Positions 49,590 to 58,946 of a stretch of 64,000 bases of DNA are shown here, piece after piece. Source of the DNA: Mycobacterium sherrisii (GTDB lineage: Bacteria > Actinomycetota > Actinomycetes > Mycobacteriales > Mycobacteriaceae); the NCBI RefSeq assembly GCF_002102355.1, contig NZ_LQPT01000099.1, positions 1-64,000 on the forward strand. The letters are read 5' to 3'. Each line of letters begins with the position of its first letter. Position 1 is the stretch's first letter. A program made the position numbers and the translations under genes. Under the pieces are notes generated by a model that saw only the letters and a program-made list of their open reading frames with translations, had not been told where the DNA came from and ran no database searches.

Positions 49590-50312
49590 ATGGCCCATAC
49601 TAGCACCGCGCACGAAGTGCTTGCGGTCGTGTTCCAGGTGCGCCGGCCCTCCGGGCCGGTTACCGGAACCTCCCCGGCCGGGAAACCGCAGCTTAACGTG
49701 CTGTTATGGCAGCGTGCCCGCGAGCCACAGCGGGGCGCATGGTCACTGCCCGGCGGGCAGCTGCGGACCGACGAGGACATGACCACCTCGGTGCGCCGCC
49801 AGCTGGCCGAGAAGGTGGATCTGCGGGAATTGGCGCACCTGGAGCAGCTGGCCGTGTTCTCCGACCCGCACCGTGTTCCCGGTGCACGGGTCATCGCGTC
49901 GACCTTCCTGGGGTTGGTGCCCTCCCCCGCCACGCCGGAACTCCCGCCGGACACCCGCTGGCATCCGGTGAATGCGTTGCCGCCCATGGCGTTTGACCAC
50001 GGCCCGATGGTTGAGCATGCTCGCACCCGGCTGGTCGCGAAGATGTCCTACACGAACATCGGATTCGCCTTGGCACCAACGGAATTCGCGCTCTCGACGT
50101 TGCGTGACATCTACGGCGCGGCGCTGGGCTACCAGGTGGACGCGACGAATCTGCAGCGGGTGCTGGCGCGGCGCGGCGTCATCACGAAGTCCGGCACCGT
50201 GGCGGCGTCGGGACGCAGCGGCGGCCGGCCGGCGGCGTTGTACCACTTCACCGATTCCCGGTTGCGGGTCACCGACGAGTTCGCCGCGCTGCGCCCGCCC
50301 GGCCAGCCCTGA
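49590..50312 (+). CDS. nrtR: Nudix-family NAD-biosynthesis repressor (NrtR-like, Rv1593c-like)
   Basis: 240 residues. An N-terminal Nudix fold (WSLPGGQLRTDEDMTTSVRRQLAEKVDL) lacks the full GX5EX7REUXEEXGU signature, since the acidic catalytic residues REUXEE are changed to RRQLAEK, typical for effector-sensing NrtR proteins that have lost hydrolysis. A C-terminal winged helix (LRDIYGAALGYQVDATNLQRVLARRGVI) binds DNA. It probably represses nadABC and itself, relieved by ADP-ribose (family knowledge). The start ATG sits directly against the operator. Confidence 0.85.
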   Translation: MAHTSTAHEVLAVVFQVRRPSGPVTGTSPAGKPQLNVLLWQRAREPQRGAWSLPGGQLRTDEDMTTSVRRQLAEKVDLRELAHLEQLAVFSDPHRVPGARVIASTFLGLVPSPATPELPPDTRWHPVNALPPMAFDHGPMVEHARTRLVAKMSYTNIGFALAPTEFALSTLRDIYGAALGYQVDATNLQRVLARRGVITKSGTVAASGRSGGRPAALYHFTDSRLRVTDEFAALRPPGQP

Positions 50313-50423
50313 TCCGCGGCGTTTCCGATAACGCAGCAGACCCGATTCACAGCTTCGGCCATTACGTTTTGGTTACCCGTCGTTCATACGCGAAAATGCC
50401 GGGTGGCCTAGAAGGGACCCTGA

Positions 50424-51764
50424 ATGGTTGAACTCGGCAATTTGGCGGGCACGGACGGTGCGGAGTGGATCGGTCGGCCGCCACATGAGGAATTGCAGCG
50501 CAAGGCGCGACCGCGGCTGCCCTCGGACGACCCGTTCTACCGGCCGCCTGCGGGCTTCCAGCACGCCGAACCCGGTACCGTGCTGCGTTCCCGCGACGTC
50601 GAACTGGCGTTTTTGGGCCTGATCCCGCAACCCGTCTCGGCCGTCCAACTGCTGTATCGGACCACGGACATGAACGGCAAGCCCGAGGCCGGCGTCACCA
50701 CGGTGATCGTCCCGACCGAGCGGGTGGGCGGGCAGCACAGCCCGCTTCTGTCGTATCAGTGCGCGATCGATGCCATGTCGTCGCGCTGCTTTCCGTCCTA
50801 CGCGCTGCGACGCCGGGCCAAGGCCTTCGGTTCGCTGGCCCAGCTGGAGTTCTTCCTGATCGCCGCCGCGGTCGCGGAAGGCTGGACGGTGTCGGTACCC
50901 GACCACGAGGGTCTACTGGGCATGTGGGGCGCCCCGTATGAGCCCGGGTACCGCACCCTGGATGGCATCCGGGCCGCGATGAACTCCGATCGGGTGCCCT
51001 CGACGTCGTCGGCGCCGGTGGGATTGTGGGGATACTCCGGCGGCGGGCTGGCCAGCGCCTGGGCCGCCGAGATGTGTGCGGACTACGCGCCCGAACTCGA
51101 CATCGTTGGGGCTGTGCTGGGGTCGCCGGTCGGCGACCTGGGGCACACCTTCCGTCGGCTCAACGGCAGCTTCCTGGCCGGGCTGCCCGCTATGGTGGTG
51201 GCCGCGCTCGCCCACGTCTACCCCGACCTGGACAGGGTGATCACCGAGCACACCAACGACGAGGGACGCGAGCTGCTGGACCGGCTGCAGTCGATGACGA
51301 CGGTCGAGGCCGTGTTGCGGATGGCCGGCAAGAACATGGGCGACTACCTCGACGAGCCGCTGGAGGGCATCCTGTCGACGCCGGAGGTCTCGCAGGTGTT
51401 CGACAGCATCAAGCTCGGCGTGGCCACCCCGGCGCCGCCGGTGCTGATTGTGCAGGCCGTGCACGATTATCTGATCGACGTCCACGACATCGACGCGCTG
51501 GCGGATGCGTATTCCGCCGGCGGTGCCGACGTCACCTACCACCGCGACGCGTTCAACGAGCACATGTGCCTGCACCCGCTGTCGGCGCCGATGACGCTGC
51601 GCTGGCTCACCGACCGGTTCGCTCGCCGTCCGCTGAAGGACCACCTGATCAGGACGACCTGGCCGACCGCGTTCAACCCGATCACCTACGCCGGCATGCT
51701 CCGGTTGGGCGTGATCGCGGCAAAGGTGCTCACCGGCCGCCGAATCCGCCGCCGGCCGCTCTAG
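50424..51764 (+). CDS. Secretory-lipase-family alpha/beta hydrolase (Rv1592c-like)
   Basis: 446 residues of the LIP (secreted lipase) family. The nucleophile elbow is GYSGGGLAS, a Gly-x-Ser-x-Gly motif; an Asp and His of the triad likely lie in [12 protein letters not shown] and NEHMCLHPL. No signal peptide is seen at the N-terminus, so it may be cytosolic or cell-associated. It is expected to cleave ester bonds of lipids. In the M. tuberculosis relative the gene stands beside the NAD and biotin genes as here. It begins 111 bases after nrtR. Confidence 0.88.
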   Translation: MVELGNLAGTDGAEWIGRPPHEELQRKARPRLPSDDPFYRPPAGFQHAEPGTVLRSRDVELAFLGLIPQPVSAVQLLYRTTDMNGKPEAGVTTVIVPTERVGGQHSPLLSYQCAIDAMSSRCFPSYALRRRAKAFGSLAQLEFFLIAAAVAEGWTVSVPDHEGLLGMWGAPYEPGYRTLDGIRAAMNSDRVPSTSSAPVGLWGYSGGGLASAWAAEMCADYAPELDIVGAVLGSPVGDLGHTFRRLNGSFLAGLPAMVVAALAHVYPDLDRVITEHTNDEGRELLDRLQSMTTVEAVLRMAGKNMGDYLDEPLEGILSTPEVSQVFDSIKLGVATPAPPVLIVQAVHDYLIDVHDIDALADAYSAGGADVTYHRDAFNEHMCLHPLSAPMTLRWLTDRFARRPLKDHLIRTTWPTAFNPITYAGMLRLGVIAAKVLTGRRIRRRPL

Positions 51765-51777
51765 CTCTTGGGCCGCG

Positions 51778-52446
51778 TCAGTGGCTGGAAAACCCTAGCG
51801 AACCGGCCTGGGGTGCCGTCGGCACGGCAGGTGACGGCTGACCAGGCGAGTCCGAAGCACCGAGGTCGTCATGTGGGCTGGCCGCCGCCAGCACGGCGTA
51901 CACCAGCGCCGCGACGCCCGCCGGCCACAACAGCGTGAGGGCGACCTGCAACGCCCCCGATCCGAAGAACACCGGCGGCGCCTGGACGACGTAGGACACC
52001 GATGGGCTGCCCACCAGCGGCACCCGGTCGATGTCCAGCGCGCCGTACCGGGTCAGCACCAGCACCGCCCCCACCCCCGCGGCCAGCGCGGCGGCCAGCA
52101 CCATGCCGGTCACCAGCCCGAGGACCATGCCCGGGCCGCGCAGCCGACGCCACTGCCAGGCCAGAACCGGCGCCGCCACGGCCAGCACGCTCAGCAGACC
52201 CAGCATCAGGCACGGCACGTCGAAGAAATGCTCGGATTCGGTGCCTAGGTACTCGTGCACCCGCTCACCCGCGCGCGTCATCGCCACCACCAAGTGGATC
52301 GGCGGGGCCATCCACGCCCACAGCGCGCCCAGCAGCACCCCACTGGCCGCGAAGCCAAGCGTCGCAAGGACAATCGTGCGCCTGCCCGACGGCGCTGACT
52401 CGCCCGCGGTCGCGGGTGTGGCGGCTAACCCCCCGGGTGCGGTCAC
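51778..52446 (-). CDS. DUF2567 membrane protein (Rv1591-like)
   Basis: 222 residues with about four to five helices (25-50, 75-95, 105-125, 150-195). An N-terminal Ala/Thr/Gly-rich cytoplasmic segment and a C-terminal Pro-rich tail flank them. Function is unknown; it is conserved in mycobacteria next to bioB. The first base of its GTG overlaps the stop of the small auxiliary gene by four bases, so they form bioB-bsaP-DUF2567. Confidence 0.8.
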   Translation of the reverse strand: MTAPGGLAATPATAGESAPSGRRTIVLATLGFAASGVLLGALWAWMAPPIHLVVAMTRAGERVHEYLGTESEHFFDVPCLMLGLLSVLAVAAPVLAWQWRRLRGPGMVLGLVTGMVLAAALAAGVGAVLVLTRYGALDIDRVPLVGSPSVSYVVQAPPVFFGSGALQVALTLLWPAGVAALVYAVLAAASPHDDLGASDSPGQPSPAVPTAPQAGSLGFSSH

Positions 52447-52670
52447 CGCTGCGTCTCCAAGTCTGTCGAGTCCACCTCACCGTGCCGCGAGCACCGTGCC
52501 CGCCAGCCGTCCGGACGGACCTGAACGATCATCCGGCGCCCGCACTGAGCGCAGAACCGCGGGGGCTCAAGGCCCAACTGCGCCGCCGTCGGCACGACGG
52601 TGCCCCCCAACTCTCCGGTATAGACGTTGTACACGCCGGCGCTGACCGGGGCGCCCAGATCGCCAACCAC
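52443..52670 (-). CDS. bsaP: Biotin synthase auxiliary protein (BsaP-like, Rv1590-like)
   Basis: 75 residues. A Zn-ribbon-like CxxC...C-x-x-H set is in [14 protein letters not shown] and [11 protein letters not shown] small protein required together with BioB was recently described in mycobacteria and called BsaP; the position directly after bioB and the size fit. I am moderately sure of the identity. It begins 12 bases after the bioB stop. Confidence 0.75.
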   Translation of the reverse strand: MVGDLGAPVSAGVYNVYTGELGGTVVPTAAQLGLEPPRFCAQCGRRMIVQVRPDGWRARCSRHGEVDSTDLETQR

Positions 52671-52682
52671 GCTTCCAGTGTC

Positions 52683-53732
52683 TTACAGCGTGGCGTTCAG
52701 CGCCTTGATCGGCATCTGCAGATCTTCGAGCAGCTCCAGATCGGATTCGGCGGGACGGCCCAGGGTGGTCAGATAGTTCCCGACGATCACGGCGTTGATG
52801 CCGCCGAGGATGCCCTGTTTGGCGCCCAGGTCGCCCAGGGTGATCTCGCGGCCGCCCGCGAACCGCAGCATGGTGCGCGGCAACGCCAGCCGGAACGCGG
52901 CCACCGACTTCAGCGCCTCGCTGACCGGCATCACCTCAAGGTCGCCGAACGGTGTGCCGGGACGCGGGTTGAGGAAGTTCAACGGCACCTCGTCGGGGCC
53001 CAATTCGGCCAGGTCGGCGGCGAACTCGGCGCGCTGCTCCAGCGTCTCGCCCATGCCCAGAATGCCGCCGCAGCAGACCTCCATGCCGGCGTCCCGCACC
53101 ATCGTCAACGTCTGCCAGCGTTCTTCCCAGGTGTGGGTGGTCACGACGTTGGTGAAGAACGAACGGGCGGTCTCCAGGTTGTGGTTATAGCGGTGCACGC
53201 CCATCGCGGCGAGCTCGGCAACCTGCTCGGCGGTCAGCATGCCCAGCGAGCAGGCGACGTTGATCTCCACCTCGTTGCGGATCGCCTCGATCCCGGCTGC
53301 CACCTGCGCCATCAGCCGCTTGTCCGGGCCCCGCACGGCGGCCACGATGCAGAACTCGGTGGCACCCGACTTCGCGGTCTGTTTGGCGGCCTCGACCAGG
53401 CTGGGAATGTCGAGCCAGGCGCTGCGCACGGGCGACGCGAACAGCCCGGATTGGGAGCAGAAGTGGCAGTCCTCGGGGCAGCCGCCGGTCTTGAGGCTGA
53501 TGATGCCCTCGACCTCCACCTCGGGGCCACACCAGCGCATCCGCACCTCGTGCGCCAGCGACAGCAGTTCCTCGAGCCGCTCGTCGGGCAGCTGCAGCAC
53601 CTGCAGGACCTGGTCGCGCGTCAGCCCGTCGCCACCGTCCAGCACCTGCCGCCGGGCCACCGCCAGGATGTCTTCCGGAATATCTCCGCCGTGGCCGGCC
53701 CCGGCCGCGGGTCGAGTTGCCGCTTGAGTCAC
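52683..53732 (-). CDS. bioB: Biotin synthase
   Basis: 349 residues (349 in M. tuberculosis). Radical-SAM cluster CPEDCHFC (CxxxCxxC) and the [2Fe-2S] Cys and Arg region ([25 protein letters not shown]) are intact. It inserts sulphur into dethiobiotin. GTG 53732, with GGGAG upstream, is chosen over the TTG at 53735. A possible BioQ-like site lies about 75 bases upstream. Confidence 0.96.
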   Translation of the reverse strand: MTQAATRPAAGAGHGGDIPEDILAVARRQVLDGGDGLTRDQVLQVLQLPDERLEELLSLAHEVRMRWCGPEVEVEGIISLKTGGCPEDCHFCSQSGLFASPVRSAWLDIPSLVEAAKQTAKSGATEFCIVAAVRGPDKRLMAQVAAGIEAIRNEVEINVACSLGMLTAEQVAELAAMGVHRYNHNLETARSFFTNVVTTHTWEERWQTLTMVRDAGMEVCCGGILGMGETLEQRAEFAADLAELGPDEVPLNFLNPRPGTPFGDLEVMPVSEALKSVAAFRLALPRTMLRFAGGREITLGDLGAKQGILGGINAVIVGNYLTTLGRPAESDLELLEDLQMPIKALNATL

Positions 53733-53805
53733 CAAGTACTCCCCTGCATGTTGGTCGCGCCCGCCCCTGCGGTCACATCAGCCACGGCGTCGTGGCCGCC
53801 TGAAC

Positions 53806-53818
53806 GAAACGGTGTTCC
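53806..53818. promoter_or_regulatory. Candidate BioQ-like half palindrome upstream of bioB
   Basis: Minus strand GGAAC-ACC-GTTTC resembles the mycobacterial BioQ box (consensus TGAAC-N3-GTTCA, as I recall) with mismatches. It lies between bioB and the small gene at 53870. Only suggestive. Confidence 0.25.
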
Positions 53819-53869
53819 AAGAAGGGTAACGGCCGTAGTACGACGAGCCCGTTGGGGTATACCGCCATC

Positions 53870-54049
53870 ATGTCCGCTTCGCACGTCGAGTACCTGGCAC
53901 ACCACATGCTGCTGCTGGCCGCTCCGGCGTTCCTGCCGGCGGTCGTCGTCGTCGCGGTGATCCTCTACGTGGCGTTGCGGGACCGTCGCGACGGGCAAAC
54001 CGACGAGACCTCTGCGGAGGACGACATTCCGGCCGAAAAGCGTGATTAA
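53870..54049 (+). CDS. Small single-helix membrane protein, unknown
   Basis: 59 residues: MSASHVEYLAHHMLLLAA opens with His/Tyr residues, then one transmembrane helix (about 14-35), then a charged cytoplasmic tail rich in Asp, Glu and Arg. No known family recognised. It lies 93 bases before the membrane-protein operon on the same strand and may be part of it; three His near the outer face are notable given the Cu-like context downstream. The start ATG 53870 is preferred to an in-frame TTG at 53852. Confidence 0.55.
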   Translation: MSASHVEYLAHHMLLLAAPAFLPAVVVVAVILYVALRDRRDGQTDETSAEDDIPAEKRD

Positions 54050-54088
54050 CCGCCCCGGGATTGGGGCATTACACCTTGGACCAGTGAA

Positions 54089-54103
54089 CTTACCTGCCGG
54101 TAA
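54089..54103. promoter_or_regulatory. Small inverted repeat upstream of the membrane operon
   Basis: TTACC-TGCC-GGTAA, perfect five-base arms, about 40 bases before the membrane-protein start. It resembles copper-responsive CsoR/RicR-type sites only in a TACC...GGTA core. Possible operator. Confidence 0.35.
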
Positions 54104-54142
54104 TAAGTGATCTCCCGGGACGTCCCGGCGCAGAGGGAGGAC

Positions 54143-56026
54143 ATGACGGACATGACAATGGTGTCGGAGCTGTCGGAAACGTCGCAGGCGTCAGAAGTCT
54201 CCGGGGCGCTGCAGCTTATCGCCGAACCGGCGGCGCGCGGCGCCGGACTCAATCAAGTGATCGGGCTGTCCGTCGCTGCCCTGGTGATCACGCTGATCAT
54301 GCTGTGGATTGGTTACGCACATCGGACTCATCGGATCACCTGGCTGACCCGCGTCGCCGACAAGCTCGGCGAAAAGTTCCGCCGGCCGAACTGGGTGGCG
54401 CTTCCGGTGCTGATCTTCACCACCTCGATCATCTGCGCCCTATTCGGGTTCATCTGGGACGTCAGCTGGCACATCGGCAACGGCCGCGACCCGGGGCCGC
54501 TGGCCAACCCGGCGCACTACTTCATCATCATCGGTTTATTCGGGGTGTTCCTGGGCGGCGTGGTCTCGATGGTGATCCCGTTCGAAAAGCCCGGTCCGGC
54601 CGCGGTGCGCATCACCCGCAACTGGTACGCGCCGGTCGGCGCCGTGCTGATGGCGGCGTGCGGACTGTACGCGATGATCGGATTCCCGCTCGACGACATT
54701 TGGCACCGAATCTTTGGTCAAGACGTGACCCTTTGGGGCCCAACGCATTTGATGATGATCGGCGGAGCCTGTTTCTCGCTGTTCGCGGTGTTGATGCTGG
54801 AGCGTGAAGGCGAAGCGGTGCAGGCCATCGAGGCCGCCCATGGGGCATTCATCACCTTCCTGCGCTACCTGTCGTTCGGCGGGATGTTCATCGGATTATC
54901 GGTCTACCAAATCGAATACGACTTCGGCGTTGAGCAGTTCCGCCTGGCGTTGCAACCGATGATGATCTCCTTCGCAGCCGCGCTGGCGGCCGTGGCCGCC
55001 CGCATCACCATGGGCCGTGGCGCGGCGATCATCGCGGCGTTGTTCGCCATCGCGCTGCGCGGTGTGGTCGCGTTGCTGGTGGGCCCCGTCCTGGGTGCGC
55101 CGATCAACTGGTTCCCGCTGTACTTGGGCCCCGCCCTCGTGGTCGAGGTGATCGCGCTGACTCCACTCTTCAAGCGCCCCATCGTCTTTGGGGTCGTCTC
55201 CGGTCTGGCGGTGGGCACCGTCGGGCTGTGGCTGGAGTCGCTGTGGATCGGGGCGGTGTACCACTACCCGTGGCCGGTCAGCATGTGGGGCGAGGCCCTG
55301 GCCATGGCGGTGCCGGTGGCGGTGCTCGCCGGAACCTGCGGCGCGCTGTTCGGCATGGTGCTCACCGGTCAGCGGCTGCCGCGGCGTTCGGTCGGCATCT
55401 CCGTGGTGGTGGCGACCGTCCTGGTCGTCGGCGGCGCGGTGGCCAACGGACTGCACATCGTGGTGCCCCAGCACGCCAAGGCGGCGATCACGCTTACCAA
55501 GTTGCCCAGCCCGCCCGGGCAGCGCATGGTGTCGGCCGACATCCAACTGACACCGGCGAATATCGTTGGTGCTCAACCGGATTGGGTGACCGTGTTGTCG
55601 TGGCAGGGCCGAATGGAAAACCAGCGCGGACTGGTCATCGACCGCCTCGAAAAGGTCGGCCCCGGCCACTACCGCACCACCGCGCCGGTGCCGGTCTGGG
55701 GATCGTGGAAGACGCTGCTGCGAATTCAGGACGGCTACACGATGACGGGCGTCCCGATCTACGAACCGGCCGACGACGCCATCCCGGCGGCCGAAGTGCC
55801 CGCCCTGTCGTCGATCGACCGGCCTTTCGTCCCGGAGATCACCATCTTGCAGCGGGAGCGCGACCAGAACACCCCAACCTGGCTGTTCACCGCCGGAGGC
55901 ATCGTGGTGCTCATCCTGTCGCTGCTGGTGATTGCCGGCCTGACCTGGGGCGCGGGCCGCATCAACAATGCCCTGTCCGAGCCGGAACCGGTCGAGCAAA
56001 AGCAGCCGTTACCGCGGGCGGCGTGA
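54143..56026 (+). CDS. Large polytopic membrane protein with duplicated Asp/His motif
   Basis: 627 residues, no family that I can name. About eleven to twelve helices span 35-440, then an extracytoplasmic domain (about 445-585; segments such as [15 protein letters not shown] and [16 protein letters not shown] look like a beta-sandwich) and one last helix (about 580-602). Two copies of a motif D-x2-W-H-x3-G-x-D-x5/8-P-x-H-x3-(I/M)-G occur: [12 protein letters not shown] then [10 protein letters not shown] (Asp106, His110, Asp116, His125), and [12 protein letters not shown] then GPTHLMMIG (Asp184, His188, Asp194, His202). They suggest intramembrane metal sites. ATG 54143 follows GAGGGAGG, though GTG 54107 is open too. 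Followed by a cupredoxin-like lipoprotein and a second membrane protein. Confidence 0.75.
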   Translation: MTDMTMVSELSETSQASEVSGALQLIAEPAARGAGLNQVIGLSVAALVITLIMLWIGYAHRTHRITWLTRVADKLGEKFRRPNWVALPVLIFTTSIICALFGFIWDVSWHIGNGRDPGPLANPAHYFIIIGLFGVFLGGVVSMVIPFEKPGPAAVRITRNWYAPVGAVLMAACGLYAMIGFPLDDIWHRIFGQDVTLWGPTHLMMIGGACFSLFAVLMLEREGEAVQAIEAAHGAFITFLRYLSFGGMFIGLSVYQIEYDFGVEQFRLALQPMMISFAAALAAVAARITMGRGAAIIAALFAIALRGVVALLVGPVLGAPINWFPLYLGPALVVEVIALTPLFKRPIVFGVVSGLAVGTVGLWLESLWIGAVYHYPWPVSMWGEALAMAVPVAVLAGTCGALFGMVLTGQRLPRRSVGISVVVATVLVVGGAVANGLHIVVPQHAKAAITLTKLPSPPGQRMVSADIQLTPANIVGAQPDWVTVLSWQGRMENQRGLVIDRLEKVGPGHYRTTAPVPVWGSWKTLLRIQDGYTMTGVPIYEPADDAIPAAEVPALSSIDRPFVPEITILQRERDQNTPTWLFTAGGIVVLILSLLVIAGLTWGAGRINNALSEPEPVEQKQPLPRAA

Positions 56027-56030
56027 GGCG

Positions 56031-56405
56031 ATGACGTTGCGGACGATGCACGGCACGCTGGTTGCGGTGTGGGTGACGGTGTTGACCTGCGCGCTGGTGG
56101 GCTGTAGCGGCAAAACCGATCAGGCCGGCGCGCCCGGCGCGTTGGACGTCAACGTGACCATCTCGCACGGTCAGGTCGACCCGACCAACGCCACGTTGCA
56201 GGCCAAGGTCAAGCAACCGATCACCCTGCACGTCGCCAGCGACGTCACCGACGAGCTGCACGTCCACTCGGTGCCCGATCACAAGTTCCAAGTCGCGGCC
56301 CAGCCCGACCAGATCTTCCGTTTCACCGTCGACGTCCCCGGCAATGTCGACGTCGAGCTGCACCACCTGGACCGCACGATAGCGACCATTCACGTCCAGC
56401 CGTGA
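56031..56405 (+). CDS. Cupredoxin-like lipoprotein
   Basis: 124 residues. A lipoprotein signal peptide ends in the lipobox ALVGC (Cys25), so after Lgt the protein is anchored to the outer face of the inner membrane. The rest is a small beta-sandwich of cupredoxin type: DVNVTISHGQVDP, ITLHVASDVTDELHVH, FRFTVDVPGNVDVELHH. His77, His79, His84, His111, His112 and His121 could bind copper, but the Cys and Met of blue copper sites are missing. It lies four bases after the large membrane gene and overlaps the next by four bases, so all three are made together. Confidence 0.75.
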   Translation: MTLRTMHGTLVAVWVTVLTCALVGCSGKTDQAGAPGALDVNVTISHGQVDPTNATLQAKVKQPITLHVASDVTDELHVHSVPDHKFQVAAQPDQIFRFTVDVPGNVDVELHHLDRTIATIHVQP

Positions 56406-57751
56406 CGCTGCTCGCGCACGGTTTGGGCGGGTCGAGCGATCTGCCGGTGCCCTACATGTACGCGATGGTGGGCGCGGCCTGGGCGCTGACGTTCACCTTC
56501 GCCCTGGTCGCCTTCGCGTGGAAGCGTCCGCGGTTTGATCCGGACGCACCCGGTCGCCCCCTGCCGGCGTGGGTGACGAAGGTGGTCGACGCGCGCGCCA
56601 CCCGCTGGACGGCGGCAAGCCTGGCCCTGGTGTTCGCGGTGTGGGCGGTGCTGGCCGGCGTGTGGGGTCCGCAAACCCAACGCAATCCCCTGCTGGGGTC
56701 GTTTTACGTGCTGCTGTGGGTCGGGTTGGTGCCGCTGTCGCTGGCCTTCGGACCGATGTGGCGGGTGCTTTCCCCGATCCGCACGGTGTATTTGCTGCTG
56801 CGTCGCGTCATGCCGGAGGCGCTGAGCCGTCCGCGTGCCGCCTATCCGCAGAGTTGGGGGTACCGCCCGGCCGCGGTCGGCTTGCTCGCGTTCGTGTGGC
56901 TGGAGCTGGCGAGCCCGAATTCGGCGTCACTGACGTGGGTGCGCGGCTGGCTGTTGATCTACGCGGTGCTATTGCTGGTCGGGGCGTGGCTGTGCGGGCA
57001 GCGATGGCTGGCCCGGGCCGACCCGTTCGCCGTGTACAGCATGGCGGTGTCGCGGCTTTCGCCGTTTCGCCGCTCGACGGCCAGCGGACGAATCGTCCTG
57101 GGCAACCCGTTCGACCATCTGCCGTCGCTGCCGGTGCGACCCGGTGTGGTTGGCGTGCTCGCGGTGCTGCTCGGTTCGACGGCTTTCGACAGCTTCTCGT
57201 CGTCGCCGACGTGGCGCAACTTCGCCGATGGGCTGTCCCGGTCGGCTCATGTCGTACCGGCGTCGCTGATGCCGTCGGCGTTGCGAACGGCAGGCCTGCT
57301 GGTCTTCATTTCGGTTGTCGCGCTGACCTTTTCGTTGGCAGCGCGGGCGACCGGCGGCGTGGACCGGGCACAGCGTCGCGCGTTGCCCGGGCAGCTGGCG
57401 CACTCGCTGATCCCGATCGTGGTGGGCTACATCTTCGCCCACTATCTGTCCTATCTGGTGGAGCGTGGCCAGCAGACCGTCATCGCCCTCGCCGACCCGT
57501 TCGGGCACGGCTGGAACCTGTTGGGGCTGGCGCATCTGCAGGTGGCCTACGTGCTGTCCCAGCACCCGCCGGTGCTGGCCGCGATCAAGGTGATCTGCGT
57601 GGTGACCGGGCACATCGTCGCGGTCATCGCCGCCCACGACCGAGCGCTGCGGCTGTTGCCGGCCGGTCACCAGCTCACCGGGCAGCTCACCATGATGCTG
57701 GTGATGGTCGGTTACACCTTCACCGGGCTGTACTTGCTGTTCGGTGGCTAA
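56402..57751 (+). CDS. Polytopic membrane protein, third gene of the cupredoxin operon
   Basis: 449 residues, about eleven to twelve helices, no family that I can name. The N-terminus TLLAHGLGGSSDLPVPY and His-containing segments HSLIPIVVGYIFAHYLSYLV, LAHLQVAYVLSQHPP and TGHIVAVIAAHDRALR in the C-terminal half suggest metal or haem ligands in the membrane. GTG 56402 overlaps the lipoprotein stop (GTGA). Its TAA overlaps the TAG of the convergent RNA-ligase-like gene. It is probably the transmembrane partner of the lipoprotein. Confidence 0.75.
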   Translation: MTLLAHGLGGSSDLPVPYMYAMVGAAWALTFTFALVAFAWKRPRFDPDAPGRPLPAWVTKVVDARATRWTAASLALVFAVWAVLAGVWGPQTQRNPLLGSFYVLLWVGLVPLSLAFGPMWRVLSPIRTVYLLLRRVMPEALSRPRAAYPQSWGYRPAAVGLLAFVWLELASPNSASLTWVRGWLLIYAVLLLVGAWLCGQRWLARADPFAVYSMAVSRLSPFRRSTASGRIVLGNPFDHLPSLPVRPGVVGVLAVLLGSTAFDSFSSSPTWRNFADGLSRSAHVVPASLMPSALRTAGLLVFISVVALTFSLAARATGGVDRAQRRALPGQLAHSLIPIVVGYIFAHYLSYLVERGQQTVIALADPFGHGWNLLGLAHLQVAYVLSQHPPVLAAIKVICVVTGHIVAVIAAHDRALRLLPAGHQLTGQLTMMLVMVGYTFTGLYLLFGG

Positions 57752-58254
57752 AGCAGGTGCTCGACGCGCTTGCTGCCGTCCCAACGGCGCAGGCCGGCGA
57801 AGCTGCCGTGCAGTTGGGCTGGTCGCCCGGCGATGCGCAGCGCACGGCCCAGTTGGCCGGCCCCGACGCGGCGCGCCAGCGTCACGTGCGCGGTCCACTG
57901 CCCGGGCAGGCTATTGGGCAGCGCGGCGGGCATCAGATACGGACCGCACAGCCGGTGCACCTCCGCGTGCAGCGCCAGCAGCTCGACGCTGGGCACCAGC
58001 AGCCGGGCGAACACGGCGTCGGACCGGCCGAACAGCAGGGGCGCGCCGATGAGCGCACCGATCGGCAGTCGTGCGGAGACCGGGCGCAGCAGGTCGTCGA
58101 CGTCGGCGGCGATGTTTTCGGCAACCGCAAGCGTGACGTGTGGACGGCTGGCCGGGGCCTGGCTGGGAATGCCGGCGCCGGCCAGCTCGTCCCAGATCCG
58201 GCGGACCGCGTCCTCGGTGTCGCGGTCGAAGATTAACTCGATCGAGTGCACCAT
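57748..58254 (-). CDS. 2'-5' RNA ligase / cyclic phosphodiesterase-like protein
   Basis: 168 residues of the 2H phosphoesterase superfamily. Two His-x-Thr motifs, HVTLAVAEN and HVTLARRVG, lie about 100 residues apart, as needed for catalysis. Substrate unknown (RNA ends or cyclic nucleotides in relatives). ATG 58254 shares bases with the bioD stop, so it is expressed with the biotin genes. It corresponds to Rv1571. Confidence 0.85.
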   Translation of the reverse strand: MVHSIELIFDRDTEDAVRRIWDELAGAGIPSQAPASRPHVTLAVAENIAADVDDLLRPVSARLPIGALIGAPLLFGRSDAVFARLLVPSVELLALHAEVHRLCGPYLMPAALPNSLPGQWTAHVTLARRVGAGQLGRALRIAGRPAQLHGSFAGLRRWDGSKRVEHLL

Positions 58255-58946
58255 CAGCCGGCCAGCGCGGTCACCCAGTCGCGGTCGAACGCCGCGGTGC
58301 TCAGCGCCGCGAACTCGTCGGGGCTCATCGAGCCGGCCCCGGCGGGCAGCACGGCCCGCACTGGCGCCAGCCGGCCCAGCGCCGACCGGTTCGAGGTGTG
58401 CACCGCCCCGGGCTGTGGCGGCCAACTTCCGAGCACCAACCCCGCACACGGAACTCCTTGTCCGGCAAGCGATTCCAGAGTCAGCGCGGTGTGGTTCAGG
58501 GTGCCCAGTTCGGCGGTGACGGTGACCAGGACGACGGCCCCGAGGTCGACCGCGAGATCGCGCAGGGTGACGCCGGCTTGACCGTCTCGTCGGCCGAGCT
58601 CGACCAGTAGCCCGCCGGCCCCCTCGACCACGGTCAGTCGCCCGGGCCGGTCCAAGTCGCGGATTAGGCGCAGCAGGTCGTCGCCGGTGGGCAGCGACAG
58701 CCCGGCCTGTTCGGCCGCGGCGACCGGCGCCAGCGGCTGCGGGTAGCGCGCCAGCCCGGCCGTCTGCGTCACCCCGGACAGCCGCGCGACCTCGGCGAGG
58801 TCGTCGTCACCGCAGGCGGTGCCGGTCTGCACCGGCTTGCACACCGCAACGTCGATCCCGGCCAGCCGCGCGTGACAGGCCAGCGCCGCCACGGCGACCG
58901 TCTTCCCCACCCCCGTGCCGGTTCCGGTGACGACCAGGACGGTCAA
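58254..58946 (-). CDS. bioD: Dethiobiotin synthetase
   Basis: 230 residues. P-loop [16 protein letters not shown] at the N-terminus, CKPVQTG and [11 protein letters not shown] are family motifs. It closes the ureido ring of dethiobiotin. The TTG start at 58946 ([15 protein letters not shown]) overlaps the bioF stop (TTGA), consistent with coupling. Confidence 0.95.
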   Translation of the reverse strand: MTVLVVTGTGTGVGKTVAVAALACHARLAGIDVAVCKPVQTGTACGDDDLAEVARLSGVTQTAGLARYPQPLAPVAAAEQAGLSLPTGDDLLRLIRDLDRPGRLTVVEGAGGLLVELGRRDGQAGVTLRDLAVDLGAVVLVTVTAELGTLNHTALTLESLAGQGVPCAGLVLGSWPPQPGAVHTSNRSALGRLAPVRAVLPAGAGSMSPDEFAALSTAAFDRDWVTALAG

